This document shows positions 1 to 10,500 of a stretch of 64,000 nucleotides of DNA, in pieces (the first letter of the stretch is position 1; each line of letters opens with the position of its first letter). Both the position numbers and the translations under genes were made by a program. The notes beneath the pieces were generated by a model that saw only the letters and a list, made by a program, of their open reading frames with translations, made no database searches and had not been told where the DNA came from. The DNA is from Luidia sarsii (lineage: Eukaryota; Echinodermata; Asteroidea; Paxillosida; Luidiidae): contig OX465120.1 in the NCBI GenBank assembly GCA_949987565.1, forward strand, positions 7,082,587 to 7,146,586, in the 5' to 3' direction.

Positions 1-192
1 GACAATCTTTGTTCAAGTCTCGGAATACAAAATCGGGAACAGGATTGAAGTGCTAAGACTGGAACGATGTCAACGTTTATAACACACGTGCAGCATGCCT
101 GTGTGTAATTTGTTAGGGTTCAACTGCAAACAAGTTCAAGTTACTCAGACTCAAATTTATGCGACACTAGTACCGTAGTTAGTAGTAGTAAT

Positions 193-798
193 GTCGAGCG
201 CAAACCTCGGATCTTGCGCAAACCTCGGATTTTCCCTATCTTCGCTCAATGTCAAATTAGTGCAGGAGCTATTTGCGCAGGATAGGAAAAAGCAAGTTGC
301 GCGCTGTAATGTACCGCACGCTCGACTTTGACATGAACTGTACGACATAAATTGCAGTGACACATACTAGGGTGCGTGCTATAGAGTGCCACGCTAACTT
401 CAGTACTTGTTTTCAGCTCAGCGTTGTTAGCGTCGGGCACGGACATGGTTGACTCTGTTGAATAATGGAGCGCCTCACTCAGATACCGGACACGTCTTGT
501 CTCTCTTCGCTCATTATAAAGAATAATTTGAGGTATAAATGAGAGTAAGTTGACGCAAGGATTTTGGAAAAAATTTAATTTAAGAGACTATTACATTAAA
601 AACAGAATAGTTTGCGTTCCCTAACGAACTCGTAGTATATTTGTTAGCATGCTTCGAGCAAGGAGCCGGGTTTTCGCGTGAGGTCGCCGTCGCAAAACTA
701 CACATAAAGCATGCCCACGCAAACTCGAGTTGGTCCGCGAGGTTGGCGCTCACAGCGTCAATCCGAGGTTTGCGCAAGATCCGAGGTTTGTGCTAGAC
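193..798. mobile_element. Non-autonomous TIR element, 606 bp
   Basis: The ends are 39-bp inverted repeats matching at about 37 positions; each arm carries two copies of GCAAACCTCGGAT. The interior has no credible ORF. The element sits between ACT/AGT trinucleotide repeats, which hides any target duplication. The superfamily was not recognised. Confidence 0.7.
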
Positions 799-852
799 AG
801 TACTACTAGTAGTAGTAGTACTAGTAGCAACAGCTAGTCCAACTTACTAGGC

Positions 853-1290
853 CGCTAGAAGCTCCTCTGAAATGATTTGTGTGTTGATCTGTCGCACTAG
901 CGTCCCACCTTGTAAACAGACATTCTCAACAGATGGCCTTAAAAGTGCCCGAAATCGCGTCAGAAGATTTTAAAAAAGCACCTGCCGGATTCTACAAGTC
1001 AAGACAAACAAGTGGTATTTCAGCATACTTATGTTTAATGTTTGGATTGCAATTCTGACAAAATGTCTTCTATGTCGGAATCTGACATGTCGAGTTGTTC
1101 AAAACGCAATACGTTTGTACACCGTGTACACGATGTAAAATCTCATCATATGCGCTTTAGCAATGAGCCCATATATACAAACCATTATTACACGAAGACT
1201 GGGTACTAGATGTTGAGCATTTGTGTTTTACTAGACGCAGTGGGATGCTAGTGCGACAGATCAACAAACAAATCGTTTCAGAGGAGCTCC
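853..1290. mobile_element. hAT-like non-autonomous element, 438 bp, with 8-bp target duplication
   Basis: The perfect 8-bp direct repeat TACTAGGC (845-852 and 1291-1298) flanks imperfect inverted termini of about 50 bp that contain AGTGCGACAGATCAACA on the right and its complement on the left. An 8-bp duplication is typical of hAT transposons. No transposase is present. A second, longer and interrupted copy lies at 10586-12140. Confidence 0.72.
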
Positions 1291-1299
1291 TACTAGGCA

Positions 1300-2900
1300 G
1301 GAAGACGCTTAATATCAACAGAGTAGGCAGGCCAGTGGACGTCGGTACTTCGGCGATGATGTCATCCAGCCCAGCGTAAATTTGTTGATGCGTACGGATG
1401 GAATGCGTACACGTACGGACGTATGGGTCCTGCCTGTACTTTACTGTATCTACAGAACATGTACACTGTACAGTATAGTCTAATTATAGTAATAATAAGC
1501 TTTCTGTACGCAAAGCTTTGATGGTCAACGTGATTGTAACGTAATTTTACAGGATCAATAAGAACTAGAGATTTATGTCTGTTGGCTAACAGAACATAAC
1601 GCTTTTCCGCATTTGGTTCTCTTAAAAAAAACTAAAAAAAATTGATGAAAAAAAAATTGACATCAACGGGATTCGAACCCGTAACCCCCATTCCTAACCC
1701 AAAACGCACGTGCATATTTTGTGCACAAAGTCCATGGCACTTCATTATATTTTTCAAAAAATCATAATAATTCTGAACAATGGTCAATTGCTTCGAAACT
1801 CAGGATTTAGAATGTCTAGCCCAATAGCTAAATGCCCATCAAATTTCGAGACGATTGACCTATGACAAATAAGCGTTTTAAAAACACGCATTTTGATGAC
1901 ATCACGATTGCGTCATGGCATTTTGGCCCCGTAAGGTGTTTCTAGACTACATCCTTAATTAATAGATATAAACAAAACAAATTAAAAAAACTTGCTCCGT
2001 TGGCCAAATATGCTTAATTGAATGTTAAAATCTTAAAAGTTTATGACCTCATTAATATTCATGAGATGACGTCACGATCAAATGAGGGCAATTTTTGGAT
2101 ACACCTTTTCCCAACTTAGATATAGTGCAAACGTGGAACAAAACGAAATTGCTTTTTTGCTTTTATTGCAGTTTAAAATTTGCCCCTTTAAAGCGCTGTC
2201 ACGTGACACGTGGTGACGTCATGAAGTTTTAAAGACAACTGTGCACAACTTCAGCAAAGGCTCTATGCATTTGTCAAGTTTGAAAAAAATCGAAGTTTGT
2301 TCAATGGCAAAAGTGCCCTCCGAAAAAACCCTGTGCTTTGTCTATGGGAAAATTCCGACCAGAAAAAGAAGAAAAAGAAAAATCTTAACAAAAGCAATAG
2401 CTTTTCCGCTTCGCGCGAAAAAGCTAATAATTCTGGACCTTGTTTCAAGCAAGAATCTAATGTAAGCGACATGTATTATACAGTAGTATGAAAACATAAT
2501 TGTAGGAATTGATCCCGGCGTCAGCGGGCAGGCACAATTTCAATGGGAACCGCTCACAGTCACAGTGTTAATAATGACGACCTATCAACAGAGTCAGCAG
2601 GCAGGCACGATTTCAATGGGAACTGCTCAACTGCTCACTAATGTGAGGGTCCAAGTTACTCGGACTATACTCATCAACAGTTGAACAGAGCCAAGATCCT
2701 CGGTCACTGGCCCTCTGATGCCGGTGTGTGGTGGTTTACCATGCCCTGAGGACTCTGGGCCCTGTGGTCTGAATTAGTGACACCATAGAGCTTAGTATTA
2801 CTATTACTTATAAGTACTTAGACTAGTAGTATGGTGGAACCGACACTGGCCACGGCAGTGGCAGTGACACAGACTTAGTGACAATGATTAATGTTTACAG
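1300..2900. other. Non-coding interval, largely unassigned
   Basis: No conserved ORF is seen. There is an isolated tRNA T-arm-like string near 1670-1683 on the - strand and a short imperfect direct duplication (about 2515-2565 and 2588-2640, sharing CAATTTCAATGGGAAC-type sequence). Otherwise nothing recognisable. Confidence 0.5.
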
Positions 2901-2927
2901 GTCTGAATGAACTGTGAACATGTTTTA

Positions 2928-4129
2928 TTCTTCTCAAAATTTAGTGGGCCTGACGTTTCGATCCTAGCACAAAGTAGCAGTCTCCTGACCTTTCTCAAAG
3001 GCAGAGTGACAAGGACAAAACAGATACATGTACACGAAGGAGGGGGGAAGAGAGTGAAAAGTTGAAAGAAACAGGTGGGGTTATTCATGATAGTAAGGGT
3101 AAGAGCAAAAAAACGAGAGACAAACACAGAACATAGACTTAAATACCAACGAACGGACAGACTTACAATTACATACACACTAGTCCGAGTAACTTGGACC
3201 CGACAAGTCACCCTTTTTTTATCGAACTTTAAAACTTGGAGGGACGGGTGACTGTTAGGACCAAGGATCATGGCTATACATATGCTCCTGCATCGTCTGA
3301 AATCTCTGTAATGTCATCTTTGAAACTATACCCCCAAACGGAATCCCCAGATTTACCCCCCAAAACACCAGTGAAACCATCCAACATGCCCATTGAGGAT
3401 TCAGTGAGAATTACAGATTACTGCCTACTGCTTACTGGTCATTTTGTTTTACTCACGTTTGGGAAAAGGAAGAAAATTTCCCTCAGTTGACCGAGAACGG
3501 GTCAACGGGCCAAGTTGGGGTGGCCATCTTGGATTTGAAACTCCATGATGGCACGATGTGCAGGCAGGTCCGGGTGCGGAGTGGTCTGCAGAAGTGTGTG
3601 CGCGCGCTTGCACGCGCTGAGCCCTATGACCGTTTCCTGAACAGCAGTGCAAAGCAACGTCCGGGACATCGCACCTCGAGCACACACTTCCGCAGACCAT
3701 TCCGTACCCGGACCTGCCTGCACATCGTGACGTCATGGAGTTTCAAATCCAAGATGGCCACCCCAACTCGGCTCGTCAACCCGTTCTCGGTCAACTGAGG
3801 GGAATTTTCTCCCTTTTCCCAAATGTGAGTAAAACAAAATGACCAGTATTGGAACCTGTAATTCTCACTGAATCCTCAATGGGCGCGTGGGACAGTTTCA
3901 CGGGTGTTTTGGGGTGTAAATCTGGGGATTTCGGTCGGGTTTTTTTTTCTCAAAGATGACATTACAGAAATTTCTAACGATGCAGGAGCATATGCATATC
4001 CTTGGACCCTACAGTCACCCGTCCCTCCAAATTTCAAAATTTGATATAAAAAGGGTGACTTGTTGGGTCCAAGTTACTCGGACTACATACAGACGTAGAC
4101 AGGTCAGCAAGGAGGATCACCATGAGGGG
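2928..4129 (-). mobile_element. Penelope-like element 3' portion, interrupted at 3181-4085
   Basis: On the - strand this ends in the string shared by all Penelope 3' units of the window (GATCGAAACGTCAGGCCCAC followed by an AAATTTTGAGA-like tail). Upstream of the string is the same pyrimidine-rich stretch that follows the GIY-YIG remnant at 63096-63285 (CTCTTCCC...GTACATGTATCTGTTTTGTC), which ties the unit to a Penelope-like element. A palindromic DNA transposon has inserted in it with a 9-bp duplication. Confidence 0.75.
3181..4085. mobile_element. Palindromic Mutator-like element, 905 bp, with 9-bp target duplication
   Basis: The ends are inverted repeats beginning TAGTCCGAGTAACTTGGACC. Long arms run inward to a GC-rich centre (3540-3760). 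Flanking 9-mers CATACACAC (3172-3180) and CATACAGAC (4086-4094) match at 8 of 9 positions; 9-bp duplications are characteristic of MULEs. No transposase is seen. Related copies are at 6697-6808, 7810-7979 and 56452-56992. Confidence 0.78.
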
Positions 4130-5176
4130 ATACCCTCCAGTAACCGGTTTTCGACGATATAAGGACTTTTCTTCAAACTGAACAATGTGGACGAAAGTTT
4201 CACACTAAAAGAGGTCTCAGTCACTTTCTCCACACCACAGACTATTACTAGTATTAGAATAATCATAAAGAAGGTTGATCAAGCCTGTCACTTCCGTAAG
4301 ATTACCCAGTTTTGTTGACGTCCGCGGCGCACCGCGCAGTAAGCATCGTCACCTATTTTCGTCGGTTGTGTTTAGTAAGGTGTCCCAGTGCAGCCAAACG
4401 CAAAGTAAATTCTTAAAATAACTCAAAATGCTGTGTGGCACTGTAAAATTCTTCCCTGTATGTTTTTTTGTGTTCATCTTTGGGTTTTTTTTTCGACAAT
4501 GCTTCTAACACTTTCCTCAAATCATTCATAATTTATGCTTAAAACGTAATGGTCTGGTTGATGTCTTCTTTTGTGACGTTTTAAAAAACTCCACAATCCT
4601 CTTTCTCACTGCTTCTTCAGGTTTGACCTTTCCCAATGTCACTCCAGAGACACATTTCCTACTTCTTGGTACTTTCTCTAGCTGCCCTTTTTTTTTTTTC
4701 ATTTTTTATAAAAGCCTATTGGGCCATGTTTCTTTTTGTCTTTAACTATAATTAAAAAAAAAAAAAAACATTATATAAGCGAGACGCCCTATAGCCATAG
4801 GAGGCTCCATAGTTTTTACCCAGAACGGACTGCCTCAAGTTGCGTGATATATTTTTTTCTACGGATGTTGGGGTTTATTATGGTACACTCAGATTTTTTT
4901 CAGGACCAACAATAAAGAAAACTGGAGCTTCGAAGCAACTGCCAATTTTGTACCTAGGAAAATAGACCCCAAAAGAGCAACTTTTTGAATCAGACGAGTT
5001 TGGCCTACTGGAAAAGCCTTAACTTTCCACATTTTCGGTGACGGACAAGAGCAGGAAACCAACTGTAAGATACAAAGTCTGAGATCGTTATACGGAGTTG
5101 TTTTCATCGTGCGATGTGAGTTAGAAGGCTAAGCGTCGAAAACGTGTACCGTCGAAAAGGGGGGTTCCCACGATAC
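4130..5176 (-). mobile_element. 1-kb foldback family, copy a (antisense)
   Basis: Full-length copy with imperfect 26-bp inverted termini of the type GTATC...GTTTTCGAC. Its boundaries fall inside a Penelope 3' region: sequence from both flanks is continuous in the copy at 6575-6660. The interior holds the family's conserved stretches, including a 72-codon frame on the - strand at 4889-5107 and basic helical coding-like remnants. The protein is not recognised. Confidence 0.75.
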
Positions 5177-5358
5177 AGCAACATAAGGAAATGACTCTGT
5201 TTTGTCCTTGTCAGTCTGCCTTTGATTGAGAAAGGTAATGCTACTGCTAGTGCAAGGATCGAAATGTCAGGCCCACTAAATTTTGAGATTTGCATTTTGG
5301 TAATTTTAGTCAATAACTTGAATAAGCAGTTTGCAACATTTTTGTATATCACCTTAAC
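5177..5358 (+). mobile_element. Penelope 3' unit
   Basis: Contains the shared string GAAATGTCAGGCCCACTAAA followed by GATTTGCATTTTGGTAATTT and GCAGTTTGCAACATTTTTGT. Together with the antisense unit at 2928-4129 it forms an inverted pair split by foldback copy a. The downstream edge enters an ACT/AGT microsatellite (5356-5404). Confidence 0.75.
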
Positions 5359-5404
5359 TACTACTACTGTACTACTAGTAGTACTAGTACTTCTACTACT
5401 ACTA

Positions 5405-6478
5405 GTATTATGGGAACCCCCGTTTTCGACGCTACACGTTTTCGACGCTTAGCATTCTAACTCACATCGCACTATGAAAACAACTCCGTATAACGATCTC
5501 AGACTTCATATCTTACAGTTGGTTTCCTGTTCTTGTCCGTCACTGAAAATGTGGAAATTTAAGGCTTTTCCAGTAGGCCAAACTCGTTTTATTCAAAAAG
5601 TTGCTCTTTAGGGGTCTATTTTCCTAGGTACAAAATTGGCAGTTGCTTCGAAGCTCCAGTTTTCTTTATTGTTGGTCCTCAAAAAAATCTGAGTGTACCA
5701 TAACAAACCCCAACATTTGTGGAAAAAAAATATATCACGCAACTTGAGGCAGTCCGTTCTGGGTAAAAACTATGGAGGCTACTATAGGGCGTCTCGCTTA
5801 TATAATTTTGTAAATATTTTTTTTAATTATTATTTACAGACAAAAAGTAACATGGCCTAATAGGCTTTTTTTTTAAATGAAAAAAATAAAAGAGCAGCTA
5901 GAGAAAGTACCAAGAAGGAGGAAATGTGTCTCTTGAGTGAAATTTGGAAAGGTTATAACTGAAGAAGCAGTGAGAAAGAGGATTGTGGAGTTTTTTTTAA
6001 ACGTCACAAAAGAAGACATCAACAAGACCAATACGTTTTAAGCATAAATTATGAATGATTTGAGGAAAGTGTTAGAAGCAGTGTGGAAAAACAAAAACAA
6101 AGATGAACACAAAAAAACATACAGGGAAGAATTTAATAGCGCCACACAGCATTTTGAGTTAATTTAAGAATTTATTTTGCGTTTGGCTACACTGGGACAC
6201 CTTACTAAACACCACTGACGAAAATAGGTGACGGTGCTTACTTACTGCGCGGTGCGCCGCGGATAGTGCTAGCCGCGGACGTCAACAAAAGCGGGTAATC
6301 TTACCGAAATGACACGCTTGATCAACGTTCTCTATAATTATTCTAATAATAAATTAATAGTAATAGTCTGTGGTGTGGACAAAGTGACTGAGACCTCTTT
6401 TAGTGTGATACTTTCGTCCACATTGTTCAGTTTGAAGAAAAGTCCTTATATCGTCGAAAACCGGTTATTTGAGGATAT
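5405..6478 (+). mobile_element. 1-kb foldback family, copy b (sense)
   Basis: Same family as 4130-5176 but in the opposite orientation, 228 bp away, so the pair forms a palindrome of about 2.3 kb. Both borders lie in or beside ACTAGT/ACT-type simple repeats, which may mark the insertion target or have grown at the ends. Confidence 0.75.
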
Positions 6479-6479
6479 T

Positions 6480-6570
6480 AGTACTACTACTAGTACTACT
6501 ACTAGTACTAGTACTAGAATACTACTAGAGTACTACTAGTACTAGTACTACTACTGTACTAGTAGTAGTA
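6480..6570. repeat. ACT/AGT trinucleotide microsatellite
   Basis: Imperfect (ACT)n and (AGT)n runs punctuated by ACTAGT palindromes, immediately next to foldback copy b. Similar tracts lie at 183-192, 800-831, 5356-5404, 56990-57080 and 57195-57240, each beside a transposon end. Confidence 0.85.
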
Positions 6571-6696
6571 CTAGTCATTTCCTTATGTTGCTTCGTGGTG
6601 ATCCTCCTTGCTGACCTGTCTACGTGTGTATGTAAGTCTGTCCGTCCGTTGGTATGTAACTGCATGGAGGAAGGAAATGGTAACTGTAACTGTAAG

Positions 6697-6808
6697 TAGT
6701 CCGAGTAACTTGGACCCGACGAGAAGTCACCCTTTTTTATCGAATTTTGAAATTTTGAGATTCGGGTGAAAAAAAGGGTGACTTGTCGGGTCCAAGTTAC
6801 TCGGACTA
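6697..6808. mobile_element. Short palindromic MULE-like element, 112 bp
   Basis: Nearly pure inverted repeat made of TAGTCCGAGTAACTTGGACC arms around TTTTGAAATTTTGAGATTCG. It is the arm-only form of the 905-bp element at 3181. No 9-bp flanking duplication can be seen for this copy. Confidence 0.7.
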
Positions 6809-7558
6809 CGGGACAGTTAAAGTTAGTATGGTAAAACAACTTTGAGAGGAGAATTATCAAAGGCGGAGATGCCGCTACTGATACTGAGTATTTCTGGTTA
6901 TATAATTACTTACAAAAGTTACATAGAACTTAGAAGTTAGAAGTTAGAACATTAAACATTTAAAACTCGCACACATCGGTTCACTTACCTACCGTCCAAT
7001 GAAAGTAAACTGTCCAATACTGACTAAGAGAGGGCGCTATTTAATATTTGATTGCGAAGCCTTTTCGAAACCTTTGACTCTTCTTCAAATTAAATCACAA
7101 AGCTAGATATCTCTGTTCCGAATCCCGGTCCATTCAAAGTTTTCTTTGAAATTTTTCAAAAAAGATAATTTGAAAACGCATCAATCCCAAAGAACACCCA
7201 CATTTTAGTCAGTGTTCTTAGGATACCGGACCGAAGCCTCAGCTTGAGCCACTAGACAGCACGTTGTGGCTACAAAATGACACGCAACCACCGTACTGAG
7301 TAGGAGATAGCCACTGCCTTATCGCCGCTCGTGCGCCCGCACGTGATGTGTTCGTTTGGGACAAGAGGGAAAACCAATCCGAATCTGAATCTGAGATCAC
7401 TCCGTAGGCAAAGTATCTTACAAATTGTTGAATTAGTGACCTATACATGTAGAACCATGATTGATACTCATCATAGTGGTAGATTATTGCAAGCATTGAG
7501 TGAGTATGTCTGCTGAAGCAAAGCCATACCGTTCGACATTTTCAGGACAATTTCCAGG

Positions 7559-10500
7559 ATGGATTTATCATTCTCAGGCTGTGGATTTTTAGGCATCTAT
7601 CACATCGGTGTCGCGAGTTGTTTTAAAGAACATGCACCAAATGTTATTCGGAATATCAGTGGGGCGTCGGCTGGGGCCTTAGTGGCCTGCTGTATCGTTG
7701 CAGATATTGATTTCGGTAAGTCCATGCACACGGTAAACGTTATTTGGGGCTCATTTTGATTTTTGTCATCATAAACGATTTTAATTACGTCGTCTTTGTT
7801 GATTGTGTCTAGTCCGAGCATGCCCAGTAACTAATTCAGTAATTGGACCCTTACTACCGACAAGTCACCCTTTTTTATCGAATTTTGAAATTTTGAGGTT
7901 CGGGTGTCAGTCACCCGAATCTCAAAATTTCAAAATTCGATAAAAAGGGTGACTTGTCGGGTCCAAGTTACTCGGACTAGATTGTGTCGACCTATTTTAT
8001 ATTTATGAATTATACTAAGAATTCCCTGTTCAGCAGACAGCACTATACACTGTTTAAGGCCTTGTAAGTTGTAGTTGTACTTTCTACAATATTAGAAGTA
8101 GAAGTAGTAGTTGTGACTGTAACTGTAAGATAGAGTAGTCAAATAAAACTGAACATGTAACTTGTATTTGTAATGTAAGGGAAATCAAGGTACCCATGGT
8201 GCTGCCGGTAGGCGGTAATGTAAACATAAACGCTGTGGCTATTGTTACGGCAGCCGTAACGCAACTTCCATTTTCTATAGTTACGGCACTGCAACTGCGC
8301 AAGCGCGAGGACATCTCAGATATTGTTGCATGGGGTATAAACCCCACATACACATAATAGGCAGCTCCGCCTCAAGCTCAGTACCATAAGAAACATGGCA
8401 AATTCTCTGGCTGTAGGCACATAATTTGCTTGTCTTGAAGCAATATCCCTGTCATTGTCGGAATGCAAAAAGGTGTCTTTTAGTCAATCATTTATAGAAG
8501 ATTCTCTCGCACGGTGAGATCGGCAAAAAAACGGGTCCCTAACAAAGTCGTCAGCGATGCACTGTACTACGATGTCGACTTCGCGTGCGTGCATGTGACG
8601 GTAGAAAATACGAGAAGTCATTCAATTTTAGGGAGGTTTAAAAGACCACTATACAAATTATAAAACTATTGTACCTATAAATCAACGTTGTAATTTTCTT
8701 TAATCAAACAGTGGCAACAAATAATGATGAATGTATCATGCAAATGCAACAAATCAAGATCAAGCACGGCGGCAGCGTCGCCAGCTAACATCGCGCTTCC
8801 AGAGTAGTCAGTGTACAGGTTCGATCCGGCATGTCCTCGCGCTTGCGCAGTTGCAGTGCCGTAACTATAGAAAATGGAAGTTGCGCTACGGCTGCCGTAA
8901 CAATAGCCACAGCGAAACATAAAACAGTACTCGTGAAGCATTGGAATCGTGCCAGCTTATCGCGTGACATATCGACGTCAACAAATCCTTCCATAGAATT
9001 AAGGAGGCTTGTGATTGGTCCGTGGATATCAGCAGCTCAGTGGGGGCGTCTGATGATTGACCAATCAGCCAACCGAATTCTTCCCCGCCCCTTTAATCGT
9101 AATAACATTCACACTCACACTCACAGTATAGCCTAGTATAGGTGTACTTTGTAATTATGTACATGTACTACCATTACTAGTTTGTCCACATTTTTCTCTA
9201 TAATACATGTAGCTTACTACGGTACAATGAGCCTTCCTTTTTTATTTTAATTGATTTTTTTTATCAAAAGTCTTGAGAAAAAGAAGGTTTGCATTTAAAC
9301 AAACTTACTTTCCATAGACTCTATTTACTTTTTTAGGACCTTGTTTAAACTCAATCAAAGGCAGAGAAAGGTCCTGCTAGGATCAAAAAGTCAGGCCCAC
9401 TGAATTTTAAGATTTGCATTTTGGTAATTTTAGTCAGTAAGCAGTTTGCAACAGTTTTGTATATTTCTTTTTTTAGGGTCAGTTTTTCCTTGTCAGTTTT
9501 TCCTTGGTTGTTCAAAATACATTTATGTTGTACACCATGATGTATCGTGGGAACCCCCGTTTTCGACGCTACACGTTTTCGACGCTTAGCCTTCTAACTC
9601 ACATCGCACTATGAAAACAACTCCGTATAACGATCTCAGACTTCATATCTTACAGTTGGTTTCCTGCTCTTGTCCGTCACCGAAAATGTGGAAATTTAAG
9701 GCTTTTCCAGTAGGCCAAACTCGTGTTATTCAAAAAGTTGCTCTTTAAGGGTCTATTTTCCTAGGTACAAAATTGGCAGTTGCTTCGTAGCTCCAGTTTT
9801 CTTTATCGTTGGTCCTAAAAAAAATCTGAGTTTACCATAACAAACCCCAACATCCGTAGAAAAAAAATATGTCACGCAACTTGAGGCAGTCCGTTCTGGG
9901 TAAAAACTATGGAGGCTACTATAGGGTGTCTCGCTTAAATATAATTTTTTAATTTTTTTTTTAAATTATTATTTAAAGACAAAAAGTAACATGGCCCAAT
10001 AGGCTTTTTAAAAAAATGAAAAAAATAAAAGAGCAGCTAGAGAAAGTACCAAGAAGGAGGAAATGTGTCTCTTGAGTGAAATTTGGAAAGGTTATAACTG
10101 AAGAAGCAGTGAGAAAGAGGATTGTGGAGGTTTTTTTAAACGTCACAAAAGAAGACATCAACAAGACCAATACGTTTTATGCATAAATTATGAATGATTT
10201 GAGGAAAGTGTTAGAAGCAGTGTGGAAAAACAAAAACAAAGATGAACACAAAAAAACATACAGGGAAGAATTTAATAGTGCCACACAGCATTTTGAGTTA
10301 ATTTAAGAATTTATTTTGCGTTTGGCTACACTGGGACACCTTACTAAACACCACTGACGAAAATAGGTGACGATGCTTACTGCGCGGTGCGCCGCGGACG
10401 TCAACAAAACCGGGTAATCTTACGGAAGTGACAGGCTTGATCAACCTTCTCTATGATTATTCTAATAGTCTGTGGTGTGGACAAAGTGACTGAGACCTCT

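Noticed and set aside
853..1298. Reading the TACTAGGC flanks as chance
   Set aside because: Kept as a feature instead: the 8-bp match lies exactly at the ends of the inverted repeats, and a second copy of the element exists at 10.6-12.1 kb.
1660..1710. Possible tRNA gene on the - strand (GGGATTCGAACCC on the + strand)
   Set aside because: Only a T-arm-like string is present. No acceptor stem or D-arm can be paired, so it is a SINE scrap or chance.
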